Notes: a model not told the origin generated them from the sequence alone. DNA of 64,000 nt from Jiella avicenniae (GCF_021390325.1 NZ_JAJUWU010000026.1:19647-83646), one strand, 5' to 3'; shown: positions 52,583 to 61,725, numbered from the stretch's first letter. Translations and numbers: made by a program.

Positions 52583-52758
52583 ACCCCCCTCTGCCCTGCC
52601 GGGCATCTCCCCCGCAAGGGGGGAGATCGACCCTCGTTTGACGCCTTCGCCCGACCCTCGACGCCGCGCCTTTGAGCAACGGCGGTGTTGAGGTCGCATT
52701 CCCCGAATGCTGCCGATCTCCCCCCTTGCGGGGGAGATGCCGGCAGGCAGAGGGGGGT
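52583..52758. repeat. RIME-like palindromic repeat pair between binding-protein and permease genes
   Basis: Unit copies at 52583-52628 (reverse complement) and 52715-52758 (forward), each with the CTCCCCC/GGGGGAG hairpin also seen at 9339-9462. Here the pair order is inverted compared with that locus, and 86 bp lie between. Together they nearly fill the 313-bp gap after the binding-protein gene and probably form strong hairpins in the transcript. Confidence 0.75.
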
Positions 52759-52861
52759 GGCTTGGCGCAGGCGTGGAACGGCGAGAGGCCGGTCTCAGCG
52801 ATCGCTGCAGACCCCGAAAGCAACCCCACCGCGCCAGCCGCGCCGGAGACACGACCAGCCG

Positions 52862-53734
52862 ATGTATTCAGCCGACATCATCATCGAGGCGCTCATCAAC
52901 GGCCTGCTCACCGGGGCGATCTACGCGCTCGTGGCGCTCGGGCTGACGCTGGTCTACGGCGTCCTGCACATCATCAACTTCGCCCATGGCGCGCTGCTCG
53001 CCGCCGCGATGTTCGCGGTGCTTCTGACCAACCAGGTCGTCGGCCTCGATCCTTATGTGCAGATCCCGTTTCTGATGGTGATCTTCTTCGCCCTCGGCTA
53101 CGGCCTGCAGCGCCTCGTCATCGGTCCGGCGAGCCACGGCCGCGACGAGAACATCCTGCTCGTCACGCTCGGCCTGTCGATCGTCATCGAGAACCTCCTC
53201 CTCGCCGGCTTCGGCTCCGATACGCGCTCGCTCAACACCGACTATTCCTTCGCCGTCTTCGAGGTCGGTCCCTATCTCCTCGGCCAGGCGCGCGTCTTCG
53301 GCGCCGGCGGCGCGCTGGCGACGGCGGCGCTCCTCTGGCTGTTCCTGTCGCGCTCGGACACCGGCAAGGCGATCCGCGCCGTCGCGAAGGAGAAGATCGG
53401 CGCCAGCCTGCAGGGCATCGACGTCGCCCATGTCTATGCCGTCACCTTCGGTCTCGGCTGCGCCTGCCTCGCCGTCGCCGCCTGCCTGCTGCTGCCGACC
53501 TTCTACGTCAACCCGAAGATCGGCAGCGCCTATGTCCTCGTCGCCTTCACCATCGTCGTCCTCGGCGGCATGGGCTCGATCGTCGGGGCGATGCTCGGCG
53601 GGCTGATCATCGGCGCGGTCGAGTCGATGAGCGGCCTGTTCCTCGGCGAAAGCCTCGGCCAGATCGGCATCTTCGTGATCTTCATCCTGACCCTGCTTCT
53701 GAAGCCGACCGGCCTGTTCGGAGCCAAGGCATGA
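52862..53734 (+). CDS. Liv-type ABC transporter permease (LivH)
   Basis: A 290-residue membrane protein with about eight helices. ALINGLLTGAIYALVALGLT and HIINFAHGALLAAAMFAV are typical of LivH; GKAIRAVAKEKIGASLQGID lies in the cytoplasmic loop contacting the ATPase, and VVLGGMGSIVGAMLGGLIIG is the conserved late helix. The stop overlaps the LivM-type gene (ATGA). Confidence 0.93.
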   Translation: MYSADIIIEALINGLLTGAIYALVALGLTLVYGVLHIINFAHGALLAAAMFAVLLTNQVVGLDPYVQIPFLMVIFFALGYGLQRLVIGPASHGRDENILLVTLGLSIVIENLLLAGFGSDTRSLNTDYSFAVFEVGPYLLGQARVFGAGGALATAALLWLFLSRSDTGKAIRAVAKEKIGASLQGIDVAHVYAVTFGLGCACLAVAACLLLPTFYVNPKIGSAYVLVAFTIVVLGGMGSIVGAMLGGLIIGAVESMSGLFLGESLGQIGIFVIFILTLLLKPTGLFGAKA

Positions 53735-54723
53735 GGTCGTCGCTCCGCCCCTATCTCCCGGTCCTCGCGCTCGGCGTCCTCCTGGCCCTGGCGCCGCTCC
53801 TCCTCACCTCCAACGTCGCGCTGAACTTTCTCGCCGTCACCCTGATCGTCTCGCTGGCGGCCCAGGGCTGGAACCTTCTCGGCGGCTTCGGCGGCCAGTT
53901 CTCCTTCGGCCACGCCGCATTCTTCGGCGTCGGCGCCTATTCCTCGGCGATCTGGCAGATGCGCTTCGGCCTCGACGCCTGGACCGGGCTTCTGGTCGGC
54001 ACGGCGATGGGCGCGGTGACCGGCCTCGTCATCGGCTTCCTCGCCTTCCGGGCGGGCCTGCGCGGCTCCTATTTCGCCCTCGTCACGCTGGCCTTCGCCG
54101 AGGTCTTCCGGGTGCTCGCCAATTCCTCCGAGGTGACCGGCGGGGCCGCCGGCATGCTCCTGCCCCTGAAGATCGGCGCCGGCAATCTGCAGTTCTCCGA
54201 CCGGGCCACCTTCCTCGGCCTCGTCGTCGCGCTCACCGTCCTCGTCCTTGGCCTCGTCCAGTGGATCCGCGGCTCCCGTTTCGGCGCACAGCTCGTCGCC
54301 CTTCGCGAGAACGAGGAGGCGGCCCGGGCGCTCGGCGTCGACGTCCTCGCCGTCAAGCTGAAGGCGATCGGCCTCTCCGGCGCCATCACGGCGACGGCGG
54401 GCGTCCTCTATCTGCAATATTTCCTGTTCATCGACGCCAACATCGCTTTCGGCACCTGGATCTCCGTCGAGGTGCTGCTCGCGGCGATCGTCGGCGGGCT
54501 CGGCACGGTGCTCGGCCCCGTCGTCGGCGCGCTGGCGCTGCACGGGCTCGGCGAACTGGTGAAGGCGGCGGTGGGCCAACTGCCGGGCATCGATCTCGCG
54601 GTCTATGGCGCGATCCTCGTCGTCGCCGTCGCCTTTCTGCCGGGTGGCCTCGTCGGCCTCGCCAGGCGCCGGGCGGCGCCGCGCCAGGTCCGCAAGGCCG
54701 AGCCCGAAGGAGGGCGTGCCTGA
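53731..54723 (+). CDS. Liv-type ABC transporter permease (LivM)
   Basis: A 330-residue permease with about ten helices: LAAQGWNLLGGFGGQFSFGH, GLRGSYFALVTLAFAEVFRV, FGAQLVALRENEEAARALGV in the coupling loop, and LAAIVGGLGTVLGPVVGAL. ATGA overlap with LivH and a one-base TGATG overlap with LivG show tight coupling. Confidence 0.93.
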   Translation: MRSSLRPYLPVLALGVLLALAPLLLTSNVALNFLAVTLIVSLAAQGWNLLGGFGGQFSFGHAAFFGVGAYSSAIWQMRFGLDAWTGLLVGTAMGAVTGLVIGFLAFRAGLRGSYFALVTLAFAEVFRVLANSSEVTGGAAGMLLPLKIGAGNLQFSDRATFLGLVVALTVLVLGLVQWIRGSRFGAQLVALRENEEAARALGVDVLAVKLKAIGLSGAITATAGVLYLQYFLFIDANIAFGTWISVEVLLAAIVGGLGTVLGPVVGALALHGLGELVKAAVGQLPGIDLAVYGAILVVAVAFLPGGLVGLARRRAAPRQVRKAEPEGGRA

Positions 54724-55502
54724 TGCCTGCCGCCGACATCGCCCCCGCTGCCACCATGCTCTACGTCGAAAACGTCACCATGCGCTTCGGCGGCCTCACC
54801 GCGGTCGACGACGCCTCGCTGAACGTTCCGAAGGGCTCGATCACCGGGCTGATCGGCCCGAACGGCGCCGGCAAGACGACGCTCTTTTCCATCGTCTCGG
54901 GCTTCCTGAAGCCGACCGGCGGGCGGGTCTCCTTCGACGGTGCGGACGTCACCCACCTTCCGGCGCACGAGCTTGCCGAAAAGGGCCTCGGCCGCACCTT
55001 CCAGATCGTCAAGCCCTTCGCCGGACTGACGGTCGCCGAGAACGTCGCCGTCGGCGCCTTCCTGCGCCATCGCCACCGGGCCGATGCCGAGACGGTGGCG
55101 GAAAGGGTCGCCACCCGCGTCGGGCTGGGCGATCGGCTGGACGCGCCGGCGGCGCGCCTGACCGTCGCGGGCCGCAAGCGCCTGGAGCTCGCCAAGGTGC
55201 TGGCGACGGAGCCGAAGCTCCTTCTCCTCGACGAGGTTCTGGCCGGCCTCAATCCCTCCGAGGTCCGTGACATCCTGCCGGTCATCCGCGGCCTTCGCGA
55301 CGACGGCATCACCATTTTGATGATCGAGCACGTCATGCAGGCCGTCGTCAGCCTCTGCGACCGGGTCTTCGTCCTGGCACAGGGGGCGGTCATCGCGTCG
55401 GGCACGCCGCGCGAGGTGGTCGCCGACCCCCGCGTCGTCGAGGCCTATCTCGGCAAGGGCGCCGCCGCGCGGCTGGCCAGGGCGGAGGCGGCCGATGCTT
55501 GA
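54723..55502 (+). CDS. Liv-type ABC transporter ATP-binding protein (LivG)
   Basis: A 259-residue ATPase. Walker A GPNGAGKTT, the Q-loop region GLGRTFQIVKPFAGLTV, signature normally LSGGQ here replaced by LTVAGRKRLELA, Walker B LLLLDEVLAG, and H-loop IEHVMQAVV. The signature is degenerate: the SGG core is not kept. A C-terminal LivG-type tail PREVVADPRVVEAYLG is present. It overlaps the LivF gene by 8 bp. Confidence 0.92.
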   Translation: MPAADIAPAATMLYVENVTMRFGGLTAVDDASLNVPKGSITGLIGPNGAGKTTLFSIVSGFLKPTGGRVSFDGADVTHLPAHELAEKGLGRTFQIVKPFAGLTVAENVAVGAFLRHRHRADAETVAERVATRVGLGDRLDAPAARLTVAGRKRLELAKVLATEPKLLLLDEVLAGLNPSEVRDILPVIRGLRDDGITILMIEHVMQAVVSLCDRVFVLAQGAVIASGTPREVVADPRVVEAYLGKGAAARLARAEAADA

Positions 55503-56196
55503 GGTGACGGGCCTCGTGGCCGGCTATGGCAGCACCGAGATCCTGCGCGGCATCGATTTGCGCGTCGAGGCGGGAGAGATCGTCGCCGTTCTCGGCTCCA
55601 ACGGCGTCGGCAAGACGACGCTCAACATGGTGCTCTCCGGCCTCATCGAGCCGCGCGGCGGCGACATCCGCTTCGACGGCCGCTCGCTGAAGGGCACCTC
55701 CCCCGCCGAGATCGTCGCCGCCGGCCTGATCCAGGTGCCGGAGGGGCGACGCATCTTTCCCAACATGGGGGTCCGCGAAAATCTCGAACTCGGGAGCTAC
55801 GGCCGGGCGAGGAAGAACCGGGCGAAAAATCTGGAAAAGGTGTTCGACACCTTTCCGCGGCTGAAGGAGCGGATCGGCCAGTTCGCCGGCACGCTGTCGG
55901 GCGGCGAGCAGCAGATGCTCGCCATCGGCCGCGGGCTGATGGCCGAGCCGAAGCTGCTGATCCTCGACGAGCCGTCGCTCGGCCTGTCGCCGCTGCTGGT
56001 CGAGGAGATGTTCGCGCTGATCGAGCGGCTGAACGGCGCGGGCCTCGCGATCATGCTGGTGGAGCAGAACGTCGTCCAGTCGCTGGAGCTGGCGAGCCGG
56101 GCCTATGTCGTCGAGAACGGCGCCGTGGCGCTCTCCGGCGACGCGGCCACCGTCGCCGCCGATCCCGAGCTTCGCCGAACCTATCTCGGCCTTTGA
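55495..56196 (+). CDS. Liv-type ABC transporter ATP-binding protein (LivF)
   Basis: A 233-residue ATPase with Walker A GSNGVGKTT, signature LSGGEQQMLAIG, Walker B LLILDEPSLGL and the H-loop in MLVEQNVVQSLE. GGAGG precedes the ATG. It ends the transporter; the lyase gene follows after about 50 bp. Confidence 0.94.
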   Translation: MLEVTGLVAGYGSTEILRGIDLRVEAGEIVAVLGSNGVGKTTLNMVLSGLIEPRGGDIRFDGRSLKGTSPAEIVAAGLIQVPEGRRIFPNMGVRENLELGSYGRARKNRAKNLEKVFDTFPRLKERIGQFAGTLSGGEQQMLAIGRGLMAEPKLLILDEPSLGLSPLLVEEMFALIERLNGAGLAIMLVEQNVVQSLELASRAYVVENGAVALSGDAATVAADPELRRTYLGL

Positions 56197-56247
56197 CACG
56201 ACCCTCCGGCATCGATTTGCCGGCATGAAATGCAAGGAAACGCTCTG

Positions 56248-57123
56248 ATGACGCTCAAAGCGAGACTGTCCCGGGACGGCGTCGTCGTCGCCCCCGGCGT
56301 TTACGATCCGCTGACCGCCCTCATCGCCACCGAAGCCGGCTTCGAGGCGGTGTATCTGTCCGGCGCCGCCGTCGCCTATACCCGCCTCGGGCGATCCGAC
56401 ATCGGCCTCGCCACCATGACCGAGATGGCCGAGACCATCGGCCTCATCCGCGACCGCGTCGACACCCCGATGATCGTCGACGCCGACAACGGCCACGGCA
56501 ACGCGCTGAACGTCCAGCGCACGGTGCGCCTTTACGAACGGGCCGGGGCCAGCGCCCTGCAGATCGAGGACCAGAGCCTGCCGAAGCGTTGCGGCCACCT
56601 TGCCGGCAAGAAGCTGATCCCGGCGGGCGAGATGGTCGGCAAGATCAAGGCCGCGGTCGATGCGCGGGCGAGCGAGGAAACGCTGATCGTCGCGCGGACC
56701 GACGCCATCGCCGTCGAAGGCTTCGACGCGGCGATCGAGCGGGCCGAGCGCTATGCCGATGCGGGCGCCGACGTCCTCTTCGTCGAGGCGCCGCGCTCCG
56801 AAGGGGAACTGTCGGCGGTCGCCGCGCGCTTCTCGTCGCACCTGCCGCTTCTCGCCAACATGGTCGAGGGCGGCGCGACGCCCCTGCGGAGCGCCGACGA
56901 TCTGGGGGCGCTGGGCTTCCGGCTGGTGATCTTTCCCGGCGGCATCGTCCGCGCCCTCGCCCGCGCGGCGCAGGACTATTACCGCTCGTTGCACGAACAT
57001 CGCACCAACAAGCCGTTCCGCGACCGCATGTTCGACTTCGACCAGCTCAACGCCGTCATCGGCACGCCGGAGCTGCTCGCCCTCGGCGCGCGCTACGAAG
57101 ACCCGGCGGGAGACGCGAAATGA
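56248..57123 (+). CDS. Isocitrate lyase/PEP mutase family enzyme
   Basis: A 291-residue TIM-barrel lyase. The Mg2+-binding VDADNGHG (Asp78, Asp80), QIEDQ and the catalytic loop PKRCGHLAGKKL (Cys115) are intact. This small group includes methylisocitrate lyase, 2,3-dimethylmalate lyase, oxaloacetate decarboxylase and carboxyphosphonoenolpyruvate mutase-like enzymes; the one here cannot be told. AAGGAAACG precedes the ATG at 56248, better than the ATG at 56230. It overlaps the HyuB gene by ATGA, so it should act on the same compound or its product. Confidence 0.88.
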   Translation: MTLKARLSRDGVVVAPGVYDPLTALIATEAGFEAVYLSGAAVAYTRLGRSDIGLATMTEMAETIGLIRDRVDTPMIVDADNGHGNALNVQRTVRLYERAGASALQIEDQSLPKRCGHLAGKKLIPAGEMVGKIKAAVDARASEETLIVARTDAIAVEGFDAAIERAERYADAGADVLFVEAPRSEGELSAVAARFSSHLPLLANMVEGGATPLRSADDLGALGFRLVIFPGGIVRALARAAQDYYRSLHEHRTNKPFRDRMFDFDQLNAVIGTPELLALGARYEDPAGDAK

Positions 57124-58865
57124 CCGCCATCGATCCCGTCACCCTCGCCGTCCTCAAGGGCCGGCTGGAGCAGATCGCCGACGAGATGGACGCGACGCTC
57201 TGCCGCTCGGCCTTCAATCCGATCATCGCCGAGGCCAAGGACGCCTGCCACGGCCTCTATCACGCGACGACCGGCGACACGCTCGTGCAGGGCACCAGCG
57301 GCCTGCCGATCTTCGTCGGCGCCATGAGCTTCGCCGTGAAGGCGGTGATCGAGAAGGTGGAGCGCGAGGGCGGGCTTCAGCCGGGCGACACCTTCCTCTT
57401 CAACGATCCCTATTGCGGCGGCACCCATCTCAACGACTTCCGCCTCGTGCGGCCGGTGTTCCGGAACGGCCAACTCTTCGCCTGGCTCGCCTCGGTCGGC
57501 CACTGGCTCGACATCGGCGGCAACGTCGCCGGCGGCTACAATCCGAAAGCCGTCGAGAGCTTCCAGGAAGGCATGCGCCTGCCACCGGTCAAGCTGTTCA
57601 CTGCCGGCGTTCTGAACCAGGACATCGTCGACATCCTCGCGGCGAACTCCCGCGTGCCCGGCTCCAACTGGGGCGATCTCAACGGCCAGCTGAACGCCCT
57701 CGATCTCGGCGAGAAGCGCTTCGCCGCCCTCCTCGACCAGTATGGCGAGGCGGTCGTCTCCGCGGCTCTCGACGCCTTTTCCGACCGGGCCGAGGCGCTG
57801 ATGCGCGCGGCGATCGCCTCGCTCCCCGATGGCCGCTATTCCTTCGAGGACGTGCTCGACAATGACGGCATCGTCGACGAGACGCTCACCGTCGCCCTCG
57901 ACGCGACGATCGAGGGCGAGGCGATGACGCTCGATTTCTCGCGCTCCTCGCCGCCGGCCATGGGGCCGATCAACATCTCCTATGCGACGACGGTCGCCGC
58001 CTGCTACGTCGCCTTGAAGCACATCTTCACGGCGGTTCCGGCCAATGCCGGCTGCCTCAGGCCGATCCGCTTCGTCATTCCCGAGACGACGCTGCTGGCG
58101 GCGAGCGCGCCGAAGCCGATGGCGGGTTACACCGAGACGATCCTGCGGCTGATCGGCGTCATGCTCGGCGCGCTGGCGAAGGCCGATCCGGCCCGCGCGA
58201 CGGCCGCCCCCTTCGGCACGATCAACGCCCTGTCGATCGCTGGCAACCGGGCCGATGCCAGCCGCTTCGTGATGTTCTCCTTCTTCGGCGGCGGCATGGG
58301 CGGCAATCCCGAGAGCGACGGGCTCAACCACGCCAACAACCCGATCTCGACGGCGACCATCCCGCCGCTGGAAATCCTCGAAGCCGCCTATCCGGTGATG
58401 TTCACGGAGTGGGCGCTCAGACCGGATTCGGCCGGTGCGGGCGTTCATCGCGGCGGCCTCGGCGCAGTCTACGAGATCGAGATGCTGCGAGACGCGGACG
58501 TCGCCCTTCTCGGCGAGCGGGGCAAGGCCGCGCCCTTCGGCGTTTCGGGCGGGATGGAAGCGGCGCTCAACCGCTTCTCCTGGCAGGTCGGCGAGGAGAC
58601 GCTGTCGCCGCCGATGGTCTCCAAGGTCACCGACGTGAAGGTGAAGGCGGGCAAGCGCCTGCGGCTCGAAACGCCCGGCGGCGGCGGCTGGCGCGATCCG
58701 AAGGGCCGACCGCCGGCGCGCGTCGCCCGGGACGTCCGGCTCGGCTATGTCGGCCGCGAGGCGGCCCGGCGGGACTATGGCGTCGCCCTGCGCGAGGACG
58801 GCACGGTCGACGACGCGGCGACCGCCGATCTCAGACACGGTCAGGGCGCGGGAGCCGAAGCATGA
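57120..58865 (+). CDS. hyuB: Hydantoinase B/oxoprolinase family subunit
   Basis: A 581-residue subunit. Family features: LEQIADEMDATLCRSAFNPI at the start, LFNDPYCGGTHLNDFRLVRP, VGHWLDIGGNVAGGYN, and the C-terminal GAGVHRGGLGAVYEIE with GGGGWRDP. With HyuA it forms an ATP-dependent amidase acting on cyclic amides such as 5-oxoproline or N-methylhydantoin; other members carboxylate ketones. Overlaps by ATGA on both sides tie it to the lyase and HyuA genes. Confidence 0.93.
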   Translation: MTAIDPVTLAVLKGRLEQIADEMDATLCRSAFNPIIAEAKDACHGLYHATTGDTLVQGTSGLPIFVGAMSFAVKAVIEKVEREGGLQPGDTFLFNDPYCGGTHLNDFRLVRPVFRNGQLFAWLASVGHWLDIGGNVAGGYNPKAVESFQEGMRLPPVKLFTAGVLNQDIVDILAANSRVPGSNWGDLNGQLNALDLGEKRFAALLDQYGEAVVSAALDAFSDRAEALMRAAIASLPDGRYSFEDVLDNDGIVDETLTVALDATIEGEAMTLDFSRSSPPAMGPINISYATTVAACYVALKHIFTAVPANAGCLRPIRFVIPETTLLAASAPKPMAGYTETILRLIGVMLGALAKADPARATAAPFGTINALSIAGNRADASRFVMFSFFGGGMGGNPESDGLNHANNPISTATIPPLEILEAAYPVMFTEWALRPDSAGAGVHRGGLGAVYEIEMLRDADVALLGERGKAAPFGVSGGMEAALNRFSWQVGEETLSPPMVSKVTDVKVKAGKRLRLETPGGGGWRDPKGRPPARVARDVRLGYVGREAARRDYGVALREDGTVDDAATADLRHGQGAGAEA

Positions 58866-60943
58866 GCGACGACGGCAAGAAAACCCTCGGCCGGATCGTC
58901 GGCGTCGACGTCGGCGGCACCTTCACCGATCTCTTCCATTACGACGAAGGCGCCGGCACCTTCCGCACCGCCAAGGTCTCGTCCAATCGCGGCGACGAGG
59001 CGGTCGGCTTCATCGAGGGGCTCTCCGCCTTCGGCGCCCTGTCGGACCTCTCCTCCGTCGTCCACGGCACCACCGTCGGCACGAATGCGCTGCTCGAACG
59101 CAAGGGCGCGAGGGTCGGGCTGATCACCACGAAGGGCTTTCGCGACGTCCTCGAAATGCGTCGGCGGGACCGCCGCAACACCTGGGGCCTGTGGGGCGAC
59201 TTCGTGCCCGTCGTCGACCGCGACTTCCGGCTGGAGGTCGCCGAGCGGGTTCTCGCCGACGGCACGATCCGCGAGACCGTCGATCCCGGCGAGGTGGCCC
59301 GGGTCGCCGATCGGCTGCTTTCCATGGGCGCCGAGGCCCTCGCGATCGTCTTCGTCAACGCCTATGCCAACCCCGAAAACGAACTCAAGGCGCTCGAAGC
59401 TGCGAAATCCGTCTGGCCGAATGGCGACGTCACCGCATCGAGCCAGATCCTGCCCGAGATCCGCGAGTTCGAGCGGACTTCGACGACGGTGCTCAACGCC
59501 TATCTCCAGCCCGTCGTCGGCGGCTATCTCGGCAAGCTCGACGCGGCGCTGAAGGACGAGGGTTTTACCGGCAAGTTCCACATCGTCCAGTCGAACGGCG
59601 GCGTGATGTCGACCGAGACGGCGCGGCGCTTACCGGTGCGCACGGCGCTGTCGGGCCCCGCCGCCGGCGTCATCGCTGCGGCGGCGATCGCCGAGGCGGC
59701 GGGTTTTCCGAACGTCATCACCGGCGATCTCGGCGGCACCTCCTTCGACGTCTCGCTGGTCGCCGAGGGCAAGACGGCGCTCGCCGCCCAGACCACCATC
59801 GACTTCGGTCTCGTCATCCGCACCCCGATGATCGAGATCTCGACGATCGGCGCCGGCGGCGGCTCGATCGCCCATGTCGACGCCGGCGGTCTCCTGCAGG
59901 TCGGCCCGGAAAGCGCCGGCTCGCGGCCGGGGCCCGTCTGCTACGGCCAGGGCAACGACCGCCCGACATTGACAGATGCCAACGTCGTCCTCGGCCGGAT
60001 CAACGCCGCCAGGCCGATCGGCGGCAAGGGCCGGAGCCTCGACGTCGAGGCCGCGAAAGCGGCGATCGCCAGACGCGTCGCCGAGCCGCTGGGCCTCGGG
60101 GTGATGGAGGCGGCCGAGGCGATCGTCCGGATCGCCGACGGCAAGATGGCCGGTGCCATCCGCCTCGTCTCGATCGAACGGGGCCACGACCCGGCCGACT
60201 TCGCCGCCGTGCCCTTCGGCGGCGGCGGGGCGCTGCATGCCGGCGCGCTGATCAAGGACGTCGGCCTGAAGGCCGCTCTGGTGCCGCGCTTTCCTGGCGT
60301 CACCTCGGCGCTCGGCTGCGTCATCGCCGACGTCCGCCACGACCAGGTGCAGACGGTCAACCTGTTGCTCTCCAGCCTCGACGCGGCAGCGCTCGGCGCC
60401 CGCATGCGCGAGGAGGCGGCGGAAGCGAAGGCGGTGGTCGACGCCGCGGGGCTTTCGACCGAGCGCGTCGACGTCCTGTTCGAGCTCGACATGCATTATC
60501 TCGGCCAGACCCACACCATCGCCGTGCCGCTGCCGGGCGAAGCCGCCGAGGGGCTGACGGCGGGTCATGTGAAGACAGCCTTCGAGACGGCCTATCGCAA
60601 GACGTTCAGCCGGCTTCTCGGCGACATCGACGCCAGGATCGTCAATCTGCGGACCGCCGCGATCGGCCGCCGCCCGCGTTTCGACCTCGAGGCGCTGGCG
60701 CCCGAGGCCTGCTCCACCGTCGAGGCCGCCCGGCGCGATGGCCGGCCCGTCTGGTTCGACGGCGCATGGCACGAGACCGCCGTCTACGACCGCCTCGCTC
60801 TGCCGGTCGGCGCGACGATCGAGGGGCCGGCGATCCTCGAACAGGGCGACGCCACCACCGTCGTCGATCCGGACCTTGCGGCAAGCGTCGACGGCTTCGG
60901 CAATCTCATCCTGGAACGGCGAGCGACGAAGGAGACGTCATGA
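58862..60943 (+). CDS. hyuA: Hydantoinase A/oxoprolinase family subunit
   Basis: A 693-residue subunit with an N-terminal actin-like ATP-binding fold: GRIVGVDVGGTFTDLFHYDE, HGTTVGTNALLERKGARVGL, FHIVQSNGGVMSTETARRLP, then SGPAAGVIAAAAIA and ITGDLGGTSFDVSLV. DxGGT motifs bind ATP in hydantoinase A. The last third is the C-terminal hydantoinase domain. It is translated from ATGA overlaps with HyuB before it and the isochorismatase-like gene after it. Confidence 0.94.
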   Translation: MSDDGKKTLGRIVGVDVGGTFTDLFHYDEGAGTFRTAKVSSNRGDEAVGFIEGLSAFGALSDLSSVVHGTTVGTNALLERKGARVGLITTKGFRDVLEMRRRDRRNTWGLWGDFVPVVDRDFRLEVAERVLADGTIRETVDPGEVARVADRLLSMGAEALAIVFVNAYANPENELKALEAAKSVWPNGDVTASSQILPEIREFERTSTTVLNAYLQPVVGGYLGKLDAALKDEGFTGKFHIVQSNGGVMSTETARRLPVRTALSGPAAGVIAAAAIAEAAGFPNVITGDLGGTSFDVSLVAEGKTALAAQTTIDFGLVIRTPMIEISTIGAGGGSIAHVDAGGLLQVGPESAGSRPGPVCYGQGNDRPTLTDANVVLGRINAARPIGGKGRSLDVEAAKAAIARRVAEPLGLGVMEAAEAIVRIADGKMAGAIRLVSIERGHDPADFAAVPFGGGGALHAGALIKDVGLKAALVPRFPGVTSALGCVIADVRHDQVQTVNLLLSSLDAAALGARMREEAAEAKAVVDAAGLSTERVDVLFELDMHYLGQTHTIAVPLPGEAAEGLTAGHVKTAFETAYRKTFSRLLGDIDARIVNLRTAAIGRRPRFDLEALAPEACSTVEAARRDGRPVWFDGAWHETAVYDRLALPVGATIEGPAILEQGDATTVVDPDLAASVDGFGNLILERRATKETS

Positions 60944-61542
60944 CCGAGCTTCCTGCCATGGAGACGCGCGCCCTCCTCCTGGTCGATCTCCAGAACGACT
61001 TCATCCATCCGGACGGTGCCTATGCGCGGGGCGGCGCAAAGAGCGCGGCGATCGCCGCCCTCCCCGCGCGGCTGAAGCCGCTGGCCGACGCGTTCCGGGC
61101 AAAGGGCGGGCTCGTCGTCGCGACGCTCTTCACGCTTTCGCCGGGCCGCGGCGGCGAACCGATCGTCTCGCCGCATCTCAGAGCCCTCAGGCCCTTCATC
61201 GGCAAGGGCGACTTTTCGCCCGGCGGCTGGGGCCAGCAGCTCGTCGACGACCTCGCCCCCGCCGACATTGCCGTGGAAAAGGTGGCGTTCTCCGCCTTCT
61301 ACATGTCGCGGCTCGAATGGGTGCTGCGGAAATCCGGCATCGAGCATCTGACGGTCGGCGGCATCGTCACCAATGGCGGCGTCGCCTCGACGGTGCGCGA
61401 GGCCCATGTCCGCGACCTCGGCGTCACCGTGCTCGAGGACGGCTGCGCGGCGTTCTCGCCGAAGATCCACGACGAGGCGATCGCCGGACTGAAGCCGGTG
61501 GCGGAGATCGCGACGATCGCGGCGGTGATGGACGGCCTGTGA
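60940..61542 (+). CDS. Isochorismatase family protein lacking the usual catalytic cysteine
   Basis: A 200-residue cysteine-hydrolase fold protein. Asp16 in LLLVDLQNDF and Lys114 in AVEKVAFSAFY keep two of the triad; but the motif that normally ends in TxxCVxxT reads VTNGGVAST, with Gly147 where the cysteine is expected. So it cannot work as a cysteine amidase in the standard way, though EntB/PhzD-type isochorismatases also hydrolyse without a nucleophilic cysteine. GGAGACG precedes the ATG; ATGA overlap with hyuA shows it belongs to the operon. Role unknown: an ether or amide hydrolase or a decayed enzyme. Confidence 0.85.
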   Translation: MTELPAMETRALLLVDLQNDFIHPDGAYARGGAKSAAIAALPARLKPLADAFRAKGGLVVATLFTLSPGRGGEPIVSPHLRALRPFIGKGDFSPGGWGQQLVDDLAPADIAVEKVAFSAFYMSRLEWVLRKSGIEHLTVGGIVTNGGVASTVREAHVRDLGVTVLEDGCAAFSPKIHDEAIAGLKPVAEIATIAAVMDGL

Positions 61543-61622
61543 CGCTGGCGGTCCTCTTCGGCAATGCGGGCGGCGGAGGTTGGGGACGACCGGGCCGATG
61601 CGACGCGCCCTGCCCTTCGACT

Positions 61623-61641
61623 TCATGAGCGTTCCTCATGA
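61623..61641. promoter_or_regulatory. Inverted repeat upstream of gcdH
   Basis: TCATGAG (61623-61629) and CTCATGA (61635-61641) form 7-bp perfect arms with a 5-bp spacer, 85 bp before the start. Placed where a regulator of glutaryl-CoA dehydrogenase could bind; no regulator gene for it is in view. The rest of 61543-61725 shows nothing else. Confidence 0.45.
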
Positions 61642-61725
61642 CTTTGCAAGTCCAATTCGTTTGAAGCCCCTCGCCCGCCGGTGCTATCACGGCGGCCGAC
61701 TGCACGGACATTCTGGAGAATTCTC

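Noticed and set aside
60940..61542. N-carbamoylsarcosine amidase and so a creatinine/N-methylhydantoin pathway
   Set aside because: The catalytic cysteine is replaced by glycine, and no creatinine deaminase or sarcosine oxidase is seen.
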